Assembly: GCF_011320225.1 (NCBI RefSeq)
Contig: NZ_JAAOEN010000020.1
Span: forward strand, 1 to 64,000
DNA: 64,000 bases
Direction: 5' to 3'
Source: Phytoactinopolyspora limicola
GTDB lineage: Bacteria; Actinomycetota; Actinomycetes; Jiangellales; Jiangellaceae
The notes below the pieces were generated by a model that saw only the letters and a program-made list of their open reading frames with translations, was not told the origin of the DNA and made no database searches. Shown here one piece after another: positions 7,763 to 16,092 of the stretch. Made by a program: the position numbers and the translations under genes. The number at the start of each line of letters is the position of its first letter. The first letter of the stretch is position 1.

Positions 7763-8199
7763 GACTCGTTCCCTTCCGTGAGCCGGACAGTCAGGGTGAT
7801 CTCGGCGTCCAGGAGCTGTGACACCGGGCAGGACCGCTCCGCCTCGGCGGCCAGCCGGGTGAGCTCGTCGTGGTCCACGCCGGCCACCACGACGTCGCAG
7901 GAGAGGTCGACCGTCGGTATCGAGAATCCGCCCTCACCCTGAACGAGGTGGACGGTGGACTCGGCGGTCACTTCGGTCGGTGGGGTGCCGTGGTTTTCCA
8001 GCACGTTGGTCAGCGACATCGCATAACAACCAGCGTGTGCGGCGGCGATCAGCTCTTCGGGGTTGGTGGCGGGTTGGTCTCCGACGCGGCTCTTGAGCGA
8101 GAAGGGGACGATGACGCGGTCGCGCCCGAGTCCCATCGTGCCGTCGCCGTCGCCGACGGTGCCGTGCCACGTCGCGCGCGAAGTTCGGCGCAGGTGCAT
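7759..8199 (-). CDS. OsmC/Ohr-family protein
   Basis: A 146-residue peroxidase-type protein. The family's two reactive cysteines are present: Cys58 in AAAHAGCYAMSL and Cys124 in ERSCPVSQLL, with the usual NPEELIAAAHAGC helix. OsmC proteins reduce organic hydroperoxides or bind small metabolites, using thiol cofactors. The ATG at 8199 has GGGAGGA upstream; an in-frame extension into the repeat region upstream has no family sequence. It is translationally coupled to the bicupin gene and sits in an IclR-controlled cluster, where it may protect against or act on a reactive catabolic intermediate. Confidence 0.88.
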   Translation of the reverse strand: MHLRRTSRATWHGTVGDGDGTMGLGRDRVIVPFSLKSRVGDQPATNPEELIAAAHAGCYAMSLTNVLENHGTPPTEVTAESTVHLVQGEGGFSIPTVDLSCDVVVAGVDHDELTRLAAEAERSCPVSQLLDAEITLTVRLTEGNES

Positions 8200-8281
8200 G
8201 TGTCCTCCCAAGGGCCGGTGCAGGTGGGTGCGGGTCAGTTCGAGCAAGAAGAGTGTCGGTCGGGTCTCGGCAGAAATACGG

Positions 8282-8353
8282 GTCAGTTCTCCAGCAGGGA
8301 GACCGGTCCGTTTTCCAGCAGGGACACCGGTTAGTTCTCCAGCAGGAAGAACG
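8282..8353. repeat. Three 24-bp tandem repeats at a gene's 3' end
   Basis: Three imperfect copies at 8282-8305, 8306-8329 and 8330-8353 share TTCTCCAGCAGGGA or close variants. The third copy contains the stop and last codons (LLEN) of the upstream gene, so the other two are downstream duplications of that gene's 3' end. They occupy most of the spacer before osmC. Confidence 0.75.
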
Positions 8354-8702
8354 GCCGGCCGATCCGGGCCTGGAAGCGTACGTATTCGTCGAGGCGGACG
8401 CCGTCGACGCTCTCTCGGACGGCCTGGATCATGGCGACGACGACGTCGAGGTCGTCGACCTCGAACAGCAGGTACCAAGTGAAATCGGGACCGCTCGGTG
8501 GCCCCACCATGAACAGGTCGTCGTCCAGCGTCGCCAGTGGCCGCGCGCCGAGCCGGCGCCATTCCTCGACGACCGCGGCGAATCGCGGTAGTGCGCGGTC
8601 ACGGCGTTCCTCGTCGGACGCGTCGTACCATCCGGTCGCGGCGCCGAGTAGCAGCACGCGGTGTGGTGTGGGCATGGTGGGCGGGACGAACTCGACGGAC
8701 AT
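8331..8702 (-). CDS. Conserved small protein, possible dimeric alpha/beta fold
   Basis: A 123-residue soluble protein with no signal peptide or membrane segment; I do not recognise a named family. The segment TWYLLFEVDDLDVVVAMIQAVRES looks like a beta-alpha unit of a ferredoxin-like dimeric barrel. GGAGG precedes the ATG at 8702 by a proper distance, and the gene follows iclR by 14 bases. It probably belongs to the same catabolic operon as osmC and the bicupin gene. Another small alpha/beta protein lies across the divergent promoter at 13663-14031; both could be enzymes or chaperones for the same unknown substrate. Confidence 0.6.
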   Translation of the reverse strand: MSVEFVPPTMPTPHRVLLLGAATGWYDASDEERRDRALPRFAAVVEEWRRLGARPLATLDDDLFMVGPPSGPDFTWYLLFEVDDLDVVVAMIQAVRESVDGVRLDEYVRFQARIGRPFFLLEN

Positions 8703-8716
8703 CGGGCAACCTCCGG

Positions 8717-9529
8717 TTAGTGGTCGGTGCGCGGGTTCAGGGCAGCGGCCGCTTGCTGCCCGGCTTCCTCGATGAACTCGCGGCCCAGCCGTTCCAGCTC
8801 TGGGGTCAGGCGGATGACCGGGGCGGCGAAGCCGATGCTTGCGACAAGCTCGTCGTCCAGGCCGAGTGCGGGTGTGGCCATCCCCCAGGCTCCGTCGCAC
8901 AGTTCTTCGCGGTCGAAGGCCCAGCCACGCTCGCGGATGGTTTCCAGGTCGCGGTGGAGCGTTGCTGGATCGGTGATGGTCCCGGCTGCGTGCGGGGTCA
9001 GCGGCTCAGCGGTGACCTGGGTGAACGTCTCCTCGCCTAGATGGGCCAGCAAGGCTTTCGCCGAGGCGCCGGCATGCAGCGGGCTGACGGTGCCGACGTC
9101 GAGACTGAGCCGGAGCGGATAGTTGCCTTCGATCCGCCGCACACACAGGGCGCCGAGCGGGCGCCGGTGAAAGATCGTGATGGTGGTGGTCTCGTCGGTC
9201 TTCCCCCAGAGCCATTCCAGGACCGGCACTAGACGGGCGATCGCATCGAAGGACGCCGTGGCCCGTTGTCCGAGGCTGATGGCGCCTTCGCCGAGGCGGT
9301 AGCGACGGTCTCGGGTTCGGGCCAACAAGCCGAAGGACTCCAGGGTGCGCACGATGCGGTGGGCCGTGGCGAATGGCAGGTCGAGTTCTCGGGCGATGCC
9401 GGACACGGGCCACTCGGGGTCTCGCCGGGTGAAGAGGTCGAGCACCCGCAGGGCTTTCTCGAGCACCTTAGGGCCGTCCGTCGGCGCCTTGGCCGACCGG
9501 CCCTGGGTGGGTTTGCTGGAGCCGCTCAC
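8717..9529 (-). CDS. IclR-family transcriptional regulator
   Basis: A 270-residue regulator: winged helix at about 20-85 (VLEKALRVLDLF, then GIARELDLPFATAHRIVRTL) and an IclR ligand-binding domain with LSLDVGTVSPLHAGASAKALLAH, ERGWAFDREE and a C-terminal GFAAPVIRLTPE. It heads the leftward cluster and faces the transporter genes across 282 bases, so it probably controls both directions. IclR proteins usually bind a pathway substrate or intermediate. The start at 9529 gives the usual family length. Confidence 0.92.
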   Translation of the reverse strand: MSGSSKPTQGRSAKAPTDGPKVLEKALRVLDLFTRRDPEWPVSGIARELDLPFATAHRIVRTLESFGLLARTRDRRYRLGEGAISLGQRATASFDAIARLVPVLEWLWGKTDETTTITIFHRRPLGALCVRRIEGNYPLRLSLDVGTVSPLHAGASAKALLAHLGEETFTQVTAEPLTPHAAGTITDPATLHRDLETIRERGWAFDREELCDGAWGMATPALGLDDELVASIGFAAPVIRLTPELERLGREFIEEAGQQAAAALNPRTDH

Positions 9530-9811
9530 GTGTCCAGCACTCGCCTGGCGGATTCGGAGATCACCATATTGTGGATACCTTTCGGTGGTGCAGCGGTCAC
9601 GCTGTTCGATCGTTGCTGGCAGTGAACGTTAACTCGCGCTGAGTATGCAGGTCAATAGCTCGCTCTTCAACGAAACTAAAAATCTTCACGCTAACTATTG
9701 ATATCCGCATCGTGGAGTAATAGCGTGCAGCCTTACCCCGGATCAGTCGGGCCTCACGAACGGAGGATCCATGCGAACCGGAGGAACCACAGGGATCGGA
9801 ACCGGCTCGGG
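9530..9811. promoter_or_regulatory. Divergent promoter region, IclR operon / peptide transporter
   Basis: A relatively AT-rich spacer. At 9697-9707 it has ATTGATATCCG, one base different from the site before namZ. I could not assign -35/-10 elements with confidence. The first good in-frame start for the transporter gene is the ATG at 9812; an earlier ATG at 9770 is out of frame. Confidence 0.4.
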
Positions 9812-10798
9812 ATGAGCGGTTCCGGGCTACTCGAGATCCGCGGCCTGCAGGTTCAGTTCCGTGCCGAGCCGCCAGCGACGGCCGTACGCAACGTGTCGCT
9901 CGATCTACGGCGCGGAGAATGTGTGGCCGTTGTTGGTGAGTCCGGATCGGGCAAGAGCGTCACGGCGATGGCCGTGATGGGTCTGCTCCCGGCCGCTCCC
10001 CGCACCCAGGTGTCTGGCGCGATCCGCTTCGAGGGCACCGACCTGCTCGCTCTCGACCCTGCGCGGCGGCGCACGATGTGTGGCACTCGGATCTCCATGG
10101 TTTTCCAGGATGCTCTGGCCGCGCTCAACCCGGTGCTGACCGTGGGCTTCCAGATCGCCGAGATGTTCCGGGTACACCAGGGTGCCTCCCGTCGCAGCGC
10201 CCGCCGGTCGGCACTGGACCTGCTCGCCCGGGTGGGTATCCCCGGGCCGCGGGAGCGGTACGGCCATTACCCACACCAGTTCTCGGGCGGAATGCGGCAA
10301 CGGCTCATGATCGCCATCGCGGTGGCGCTGGAACCCGACGTGCTCATCGCCGACGAACCAACCACGGCGCTCGACGTGACCGTCCAGGCGCAGATCCTTC
10401 AGTTGCTGGCCGACCTGCGCAGCGAGAGCGGGATGGCGCTGCTGTTGATCACCCACGACCTAGCGGTCGCCGCCGAGGTGGCGGATCGGGTCGCCGTGAT
10501 GTACGCGGGCCGGGTCGTCGAGACCGGGCCGGTCGGCGACGTGCTCGCCCGCCCCGCCCACCCTTACACCGATGCACTACTACGCTCCCTACCCGGTGAG
10601 GCCACGGCGGGCGGCTGGTTGGACACCATCCCCGGGATGCCGCCACCCATCGAGCAGACCCCAGAAGGGTGTGCGTTCCATCCCCGATGCGGGTGGACGC
10701 TGGAGCGTTGTCACTCCGAACGCCCGGAGCTCGAACTCGTGAGCATAGGCCGGCATAGCGCGTGCCATGTGCGGGAGCAGGTTCACCATGGTGGATAG
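9812..10798 (+). CDS. Dipeptide/oligopeptide ABC transporter ATPase (DppD-like)
   Basis: A 328-residue ATPase of a peptide-type importer. Walker A is GESGSGKS (42-49), with the LSGGM-type signature in [16 protein letters not shown] and Walker [14 protein letters not shown]. The oligopeptide C-terminal extension carries the usual cysteines ([15 protein letters not shown]). It pairs with the following ATPase, whose start overlaps its end by 11 bases. The ATG at 9812 begins at the family boundary ([11 protein letters not shown]). First gene of a six-gene transport unit; peptides, nickel or small modified peptides are possible cargo. Confidence 0.93.
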   Translation: MSGSGLLEIRGLQVQFRAEPPATAVRNVSLDLRRGECVAVVGESGSGKSVTAMAVMGLLPAAPRTQVSGAIRFEGTDLLALDPARRRTMCGTRISMVFQDALAALNPVLTVGFQIAEMFRVHQGASRRSARRSALDLLARVGIPGPRERYGHYPHQFSGGMRQRLMIAIAVALEPDVLIADEPTTALDVTVQAQILQLLADLRSESGMALLLITHDLAVAAEVADRVAVMYAGRVVETGPVGDVLARPAHPYTDALLRSLPGEATAGGWLDTIPGMPPPIEQTPEGCAFHPRCGWTLERCHSERPELELVSIGRHSACHVREQVHHGG

Positions 10799-11810
10799 CA
10801 GCTCGCCTGCCCCGACGCAGCCAGCCGTGCTGGAGGCGGCCGGGGTGATTCGCCACTACAAGATGTCCGAGCGCGGTAACCGCAGCGCTGTGGTCCGGGC
10901 CGTCGACGGGGTCACGCTGTCGTTGCACGAGGGGGAGACGCTGGGTGTGGTCGGCGAGTCGGGGTGCGGCAAGTCGACGCTGGCCCGGCTGCTGGTCGCG
11001 CTCGACCGCCCAACCGCTGGCACCGTCCGTTTCGTCGGCCGGGACGTGTTCACCGCGTCCAAAGCTGAACGCCGGGTGCTACGCCGAGCTGTGCAACTCG
11101 TCTTTCAAGATCCGTACTCGTCGCTCAATCCGCGTATGACGGCGGCGGATCTCATCGCCGAAGGTTGGTACGTCCACGACGGGCTGGTGCCTGGACCGCG
11201 GCGGCGCGATGCCGCGGTGGAGCTGATGGAGCGGGTTGGCCTGGACCCTCGCCACGCCGACCGGTACCCGCATCAGTTCTCCGGCGGCCAGCGTCAGCGC
11301 ATCGGCATCGCCCGGGCCGTGGCGTTGCGGCCGCGGGTGCTGGTCTGCGACGAACCCGTGTCCGCCCTCGACGTCTCCGTTCAGGCGCAGATCTTGAACC
11401 TGCTGGCCACGTTGCGGCGGGATCTCGGTCTGTCGTGTGTGTTCATCTCCCATGACCTGGGTGTCGTCCGACACCTGTGTGATCGCGTCGCCGTCATGTA
11501 CCTGGGCCGCGTGGTCGAGTCCGGTCCGTGCGCGGAGGTCTACAGCCACCCGCGGCACCCCTACACCCGAGCCCTGATGTCCGCGGCGCCAGCGCTGGAC
11601 CGCGCCGGTACCGCTCAGCGAATCGTTCTGGCGGGCGAAGTGCCCGACCCGGCCGATCCGCCGTCGGGGTGTCATTTCCGCACCCGCTGCTGGAAGGCCG
11701 CGGAGCGTTGCGTCACCGAGCATCCGGTGCTGACCGGACCCTCGGATCACCCAGCCGCCTGCCACTTCCCCGAAGACGAGGAAGTGCCACAACAGGAGGA
11801 ACAGCGATGA
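10788..11810 (+). CDS. Dipeptide/oligopeptide ABC transporter ATPase (DppF-like)
   Basis: A 340-residue second ATPase of the importer. Walker A is GESGCGKS (56-63), the signature is HQFSGGQRQRIGIARA, Walker B is VLVCDEPVSALD, and the C-terminal oligopeptide extension has CHFRTRCWKAAERC. GGGAG precedes the ATG at 10788, which lies inside the end of the preceding gene. Its TGA overlaps the next gene's ATG as ATGA. Family membership is certain; substrate is not. Confidence 0.93.
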   Translation: MVDSSSPAPTQPAVLEAAGVIRHYKMSERGNRSAVVRAVDGVTLSLHEGETLGVVGESGCGKSTLARLLVALDRPTAGTVRFVGRDVFTASKAERRVLRRAVQLVFQDPYSSLNPRMTAADLIAEGWYVHDGLVPGPRRRDAAVELMERVGLDPRHADRYPHQFSGGQRQRIGIARAVALRPRVLVCDEPVSALDVSVQAQILNLLATLRRDLGLSCVFISHDLGVVRHLCDRVAVMYLGRVVESGPCAEVYSHPRHPYTRALMSAAPALDRAGTAQRIVLAGEVPDPADPPSGCHFRTRCWKAAERCVTEHPVLTGPSDHPAACHFPEDEEVPQQEEQR

Positions 11811-13483
11811 AGGCTCAGAGGTCCGGGATCGTCAGATCCCGTGGGAAAGTCTTCGCGGTGGTATTGGCCACCGCACTGATCGCGGCATGTTCAGGGTCCG
11901 GCGCCGACGACGGTCCCGACACCGACGGTGTGGAGCCGAGCGCGGACGCGGACAGCGACGCGAGTCCTGGTACCGACGGGGCTACCGACCGCGAGGTCGG
12001 CGACCGCATGTTGACGTTCGCGTTGTACGACGAACCCCCGACGCTGGACCCGGCGGTTGCTACCGACGGCGAAGCCGGCAAAGTCATTCAGAACGTCTAC
12101 GACCAACTGGTGTCGGTTGGGTCGGACGGCTACGAGATCAGCCCTGCGGTGGCGGAGTCCTGGGAAGTGTCGCCCGATGGGCTCACCTACACGTTTTTCC
12201 TCCGTGACGGCGTGACGTTTCACGATGGGAGCCCGTTGACCGCCGAGGCGGTGAAGTTCTCGCTGGAGCGGGTCGCGGGGGTGGGTCAGGGGGCGGCGAC
12301 GCTGATCAAGGATTGGCTCGACCCGGAGAACGACGTCGAGGTTGTCGACGATCACACGGTGCGGATGCAGTTGCGCACGCCGTATGCGGGTTTCCTGCAG
12401 ATCATGGGGTACTTCAGCGCGGGCTCGATCGTTAATCCGGCCGTCGTCGAAGAACATGGCACCGACGACGACCCCTGGGCCGAGGCATACCTGGACAGCC
12501 ACGTCGCCGGCAGCGGCCCGTTCGAGATGGTGGCCTGGGAACGCAAGCAGTACGTCCAGTTGGAGCGTTACGACGAGTATTGGCGTGGTCCGGCGCGATT
12601 GGCCACGCTAGTGTTCCAGGCCGGGACCGAGGCGTCCTCCCAGCAATTGGCCGTTCAACGTGGTGACGTGGACATCGTCGCCCAACTCCCGGCCGACATG
12701 CTGGCGACCGTGGACGACAGCCCGGACGTCGACGTGCTGGTCTTTCCCGCCGCGGACCAGACCTATTGGGTGTTCAACAACGACGCCGAACCGTTCGACG
12801 ACCCCAGAGTCCGGCAGGCGCTGTCCTACGCGGTGGACTACGACGGCATCCTGACCAGCATCGTCGGTGACAGCGGCACCCGGATGATGGGCCCCATGCC
12901 GGCCGGGTTCGTTCAGTTCAACCCGGATGTGACGATCTACGAACGTGACGTCGACCGGGCGCGTCAGCTGCTCACGGAGGCCGGGTACCCGGACGGGTTC
13001 ACCGTGACCACCGACTACGTCGACGTGGCCAACCTCAAGCAGATCGCGCAGGTCTTGCAGGCCAACCTAGCCGACGTCGGGGTGACGCTCGAGTTGCGCC
13101 AGGTCCCGTTCTCCCAGTTCCTCGAGGACGTCGCCAGCGGTGAGTCGGTGATGTATCCGTGGGTCACCAACCCGGCTACCGCCGATCCTCGGGCGGTGTT
13201 GTGGACGAAGTTCTCCGACCAGTCCGGCAACGGCCCGGACGGCAACTTCACCCGTTACCACAACGCGGAGGTCGACCAACTGCTGGCGGAGGCGCAGAGC
13301 ACCGCCGACGAGGACCTCGCCACCGCGAACTACCAGCGGGTCCAGGAACTCGTCGCGGCAGACGCGCCGTGGATCTTCCTCTACGACACCGTGCACCGGC
13401 CGGCGGTGCGCACATCGGTCAGCGGCTTCGAGCTGCCGGTGGTCGGGCAGCCGTCGTTCTGGGACGTCGACGTCTCCGAGTGA
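11807..13483 (+). CDS. Family 5 extracellular solute-binding lipoprotein
   Basis: A 558-residue lipoprotein that captures the substrate outside the membrane and delivers it to the permeases at 14101-15992. The signal peptide ends in the lipobox LIAAC (Cys28), followed by an acidic linker. The SBP_bac_5 domain shows YDEPPTLDPA, the family mark PAVAESWEVSPDGLTYTFFL and FHDGSPLTAEAVKFSLER. AGGAGG lies at the right distance before the ATG at 11807. Placing the binding protein between the ATPases and the permeases is less common than the opposite order, though not rare. Confidence 0.93.
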   Translation: MKAQRSGIVRSRGKVFAVVLATALIAACSGSGADDGPDTDGVEPSADADSDASPGTDGATDREVGDRMLTFALYDEPPTLDPAVATDGEAGKVIQNVYDQLVSVGSDGYEISPAVAESWEVSPDGLTYTFFLRDGVTFHDGSPLTAEAVKFSLERVAGVGQGAATLIKDWLDPENDVEVVDDHTVRMQLRTPYAGFLQIMGYFSAGSIVNPAVVEEHGTDDDPWAEAYLDSHVAGSGPFEMVAWERKQYVQLERYDEYWRGPARLATLVFQAGTEASSQQLAVQRGDVDIVAQLPADMLATVDDSPDVDVLVFPAADQTYWVFNNDAEPFDDPRVRQALSYAVDYDGILTSIVGDSGTRMMGPMPAGFVQFNPDVTIYERDVDRARQLLTEAGYPDGFTVTTDYVDVANLKQIAQVLQANLADVGVTLELRQVPFSQFLEDVASGESVMYPWVTNPATADPRAVLWTKFSDQSGNGPDGNFTRYHNAEVDQLLAEAQSTADEDLATANYQRVQELVAADAPWIFLYDTVHRPAVRTSVSGFELPVVGQPSFWDVDVSE

Positions 13484-13548
13484 CCACACCGGCACTCACG
13501 CTCCGCCCTCATCACCCGCACACCCAGATCACCCGCACCCCCAGACCC

Positions 13549-13604
13549 GGTGATCGTTGTCGGTTTCCCGTCGCCCTGGCGACGGGAAACCGACAACGAT
13601 CACC
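13549..13604. repeat. P-family intergenic palindrome, copy 2
   Basis: Perfect 27-base arms (13549-13575 and 13578-13604) with only a 2-base loop. Outer arm is GGTGATCGTTGTCGG. It lies between the binding-protein gene and the next gene on the same strand, 65 bases after the stop. The T that replaces C in the arm is matched by A in the other arm, so pairing is conserved. Confidence 0.88.
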
Positions 13605-13662
13605 AGCGGGCGGCACCCCGCCGCCCCCATCACCATCACGAACATCGAAGGAAAGGACATGG

Positions 13663-14031
13663 ATGAGCGCCATTGTCGAGGTCGAGACGTGGACCGTGGC
13701 CGACGGATCCGAAGCCGATCATCACGAGATGATCCGCAAGTGGTTCGACTTCCTCCGCACCCATCACGCCGAGTTGTTCCCGGAGTGGAAGTCGGTGCGG
13801 TACTACCGGGAGCTCGGTACGGATCGCCGTACCCCCACGGGCCGTTACATCATGTTGTTCGAGTTCCGATCGGTGGCCGGCCGGGACGCGTACAAGGAGC
13901 GGCGCAAAGACTGGTCCGGGCCCTACGCGGCGTATCGCGAGGTCGATCCGTATCAGTTCTTCAACCATGACGCCGTGACCCTGGAGTTCTGGGAGCCGCG
14001 GGAGCCGGATCAGTGGCTCGAGTTCGACTGA
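13663..14031 (+). CDS. Small conserved protein, probable dimeric alpha/beta barrel
   Basis: A 122-residue soluble protein. It reads as one ferredoxin-like unit: beta strand IVEVETWTVADG, a helix with HHEMIRKWFDFLRTHH, strand SVRYYRELG, strand GRYIMLFEFRSVAGRD, then a helix with AYKERRKDW. I cannot name the family with confidence; NIPSNAP-like and antibiotic-monooxygenase-like barrels are the nearest shapes. The ATG at 13663 has AAGGAAAGG upstream; another ATG four bases earlier is in a different frame. Its position inside a transporter operon suggests a role on the imported compound. Confidence 0.6.
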   Translation: MSAIVEVETWTVADGSEADHHEMIRKWFDFLRTHHAELFPEWKSVRYYRELGTDRRTPTGRYIMLFEFRSVAGRDAYKERRKDWSGPYAAYREVDPYQFFNHDAVTLEFWEPREPDQWLEFD

Positions 14032-14059
14032 CCCGGTGGCCGCCGCCGTGGCTGCCGTG

Positions 14060-14105
14060 CCGGAGCGGGTGGTTGCGATGAGCCGGAGCAGGTGGTGGCG
14101 ATGAG
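14060..14105 (+). repeat. 23-bp tandem duplication of a translation start region
   Basis: 14060-14082 and 14083-14105 match at 21 of 23 positions and each contains GGAG followed by an ATG (14078 and 14101). Because the unit is 23 bases, the first ATG is out of frame with the permease. It could act as a decoy start. Confidence 0.7.
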
Positions 14106-15123
14106 CCTGAGCCGCTACGCCGGGCGGCGACTCCTGTTGCTGGTGCCCGTCCTGCTCACCATCTCGCTGGTGACGTTCTTCCTGTCGCGAGTGCTGCCCG
14201 GCGACCCGGCCCGGCTGATCGCGGGTGTCAACGCCTCAGACGAGCAGGTCGCCCGGTTGCGGGCCGAGTTCGGGCTGGACCGCCCGCTGTTCGAGCAGTA
14301 CGTCGAGTACCTGTCCAGGGTGGTCCGCGGGGATCTCGGCACGTCTATCGTCTCCCGGCGATCGGTAAGCGCGGATCTGGCCGACTTCTTTCCGGCGACG
14401 CTGGAGCTCGCCATCGCCGCCATGGTGCTGACGGCGGTCGTCGGGATCCCGCTGGGTGTGGCCGCAGCCCTGCGCCGCGGTGGTATCGCCGACAACATCA
14501 GCGGGGTGGTGTCGCTGGCCGGGGTCGCGTTGCCGGTCTTCTGGGTGGCGACGGTAGGGCTGTTGATCTTCTATTACAAGCTGGGCTGGTTGCCTGGATC
14601 CGGCCGGCTCGACCGGGCGATGCTGATGTCGAACGCCGTGCCGTCGAGGACGGGGCTCCTGGTGTTCGACTCGCTGCTGGCCGGCAACCTGCGGGTGTTC
14701 GGCAATGCGTTGTGGCACCTCGTGTTGCCGGCGAGTTGTTTGTCGTTGGTCACCCTGCCGCGGGTCGTGCGGATCACCCGATCGAGCATGCGAGAGGTGC
14801 TTGAACAGCCATACGTGGCGGCGGCGCGGGCCAAAGGTCTCCCCGAGCGCCGGGTGATTGGTCTGCACGCACTCAAGAACGCCCTGATTCCGGTGCTGTC
14901 CATTGGTGGGCTGTCGTTCGGTTTCCTGCTCGGCGGGTCGGTTCTGGTGGAGCAGGTCTTCGGCTGGCCCGGAATCGGAAAGTACGCGTTCGACTCGATC
15001 AACTACCTCGACTACAACGCCGTCCTCGGGGTCACGTTGCTGGCCACCGTCGTGTTCATCACCGTGAACCTGCTCGTCGACGTTGTATACGCGAGGCTCG
15101 ACCCGAGGATCAGGTTGCGATGA
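14101..15123 (+). CDS. Dipeptide-type ABC transporter permease (DppB-like)
   Basis: A 340-residue inner-membrane permease. The N-terminal helix and conserved FFLSRVLPGDPARLIAG are typical of DppB, and the EAA loop that docks the ATPases is AAARAKGLPERRVIGLHAL. About six membrane helices are visible. The start region is duplicated (14060-14105); the second ATG, at 14101, gives the frame. Its TGA overlaps the next permease start (ATGA). Confidence 0.92.
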   Translation: MSLSRYAGRRLLLLVPVLLTISLVTFFLSRVLPGDPARLIAGVNASDEQVARLRAEFGLDRPLFEQYVEYLSRVVRGDLGTSIVSRRSVSADLADFFPATLELAIAAMVLTAVVGIPLGVAAALRRGGIADNISGVVSLAGVALPVFWVATVGLLIFYYKLGWLPGSGRLDRAMLMSNAVPSRTGLLVFDSLLAGNLRVFGNALWHLVLPASCLSLVTLPRVVRITRSSMREVLEQPYVAAARAKGLPERRVIGLHALKNALIPVLSIGGLSFGFLLGGSVLVEQVFGWPGIGKYAFDSINYLDYNAVLGVTLLATVVFITVNLLVDVVYARLDPRIRLR

Positions 15124-15992
15124 GACGTGCCGTTCGCAGAGTTCTCTTCCCGGCGGCGGGGGGCGGTCAACTGCTGGCCCCGGCGCGGCGCCGCCGACCG
15201 TGGGCGGTGTACGTGGGCGGTGTCCTGCTCGGCCTGGTGGTGCTGCTCGCGCTGTTCCCGCATTGGATCGCGCCACACGACCCGGCCGCGCAAGATCTGA
15301 CCGCGCAACTGTTGTCGCCCTCGTTGACCCATCCCTTCGGCACGGACGACTTCGGCCGCGACATCCTGAGCCGGGTGGTGCACGGCACCCGCATCTCGCT
15401 GGTTATCGCGGTGGTAACGGTTGCGGTAGCCGTTGTGCTCGGGGCGGCGGTGGGCACCATCGCCGGAATGCGCGGCGGGTGGACCGACGAGATCCTGATG
15501 CGGGCCACCGACGTGTTCATGGCCTTTCCCAGCATCTTGCTGCCCATGGTGGTGGTCGTAGCGCTGGGGCCGAGCCTGACCAACACCACTGTGGCGCTGA
15601 TCGTCGTATGGTGGGCGCCGTACGCCCGGATGATCCGTGGACAGGTCCTCTCGGTCAAAGAGAACGCGTATGTGGACTCGGCCAGAATGATCGACGCGGG
15701 ATGGTGGCGCATCGTGCGCCGCTACATCTGGCCGAACGCGCTACCGCCGTTCGTCGCCCTGGCCACCGTCGATGTCGGTTTTGTCATCCTGACCGCCGCT
15801 GGCCTGGGTTTTCTCGGTCTCGGCGCGCAGCCGCCCACCCCCGAGTGGGGTCTAATGATCGGCGATGGCCTGTCGAGTCTGCTCCGGGCTTGGTGGCCGA
15901 CCGTCTTCCCGGGGCTGGCGATCTCGGTGGCGGTGCTCGCCTTCAATCTGCTGGGTGATGCCCTTCAGGATCGTTTGGGTGGTCGCCGGTGA
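15120..15992 (+). CDS. Dipeptide-type ABC transporter permease (DppC-like)
   Basis: A 290-residue second permease of the importer. It has the DppC N-terminal region with a first helix followed by PHWIAPHDPAAQDL, the conserved HPFGTDDFGRDILSRVVHGTR and an EAA loop SARMIDAGWWRIVRRYIWPN. Start ATG overlaps the preceding stop, implying coupled translation and a heterodimeric channel with the DppB-like protein. Confidence 0.93.
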   Translation: MRRAVRRVLFPAAGGGQLLAPARRRRPWAVYVGGVLLGLVVLLALFPHWIAPHDPAAQDLTAQLLSPSLTHPFGTDDFGRDILSRVVHGTRISLVIAVVTVAVAVVLGAAVGTIAGMRGGWTDEILMRATDVFMAFPSILLPMVVVVALGPSLTNTTVALIVVWWAPYARMIRGQVLSVKENAYVDSARMIDAGWWRIVRRYIWPNALPPFVALATVDVGFVILTAAGLGFLGLGAQPPTPEWGLMIGDGLSSLLRAWWPTVFPGLAISVAVLAFNLLGDALQDRLGGRR

Positions 15993-16092
15993 TGTCCACG
16001 CCGCAACCCCGCAGTGGCCCGTGGTGATCGTATTGGTAGTTTCCTCGTGATTGGCGCGCCGCCGGCCAGGCAGCGATCGGGAGGTAACTCAG

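Noticed and set aside
11528-11806. A longer N-terminus for the solute-binding protein.
   Set aside because: It is antisense-like filler in another frame of the ATPase gene. The signal peptide and lipobox begin at 11807 with a good ribosome binding site.
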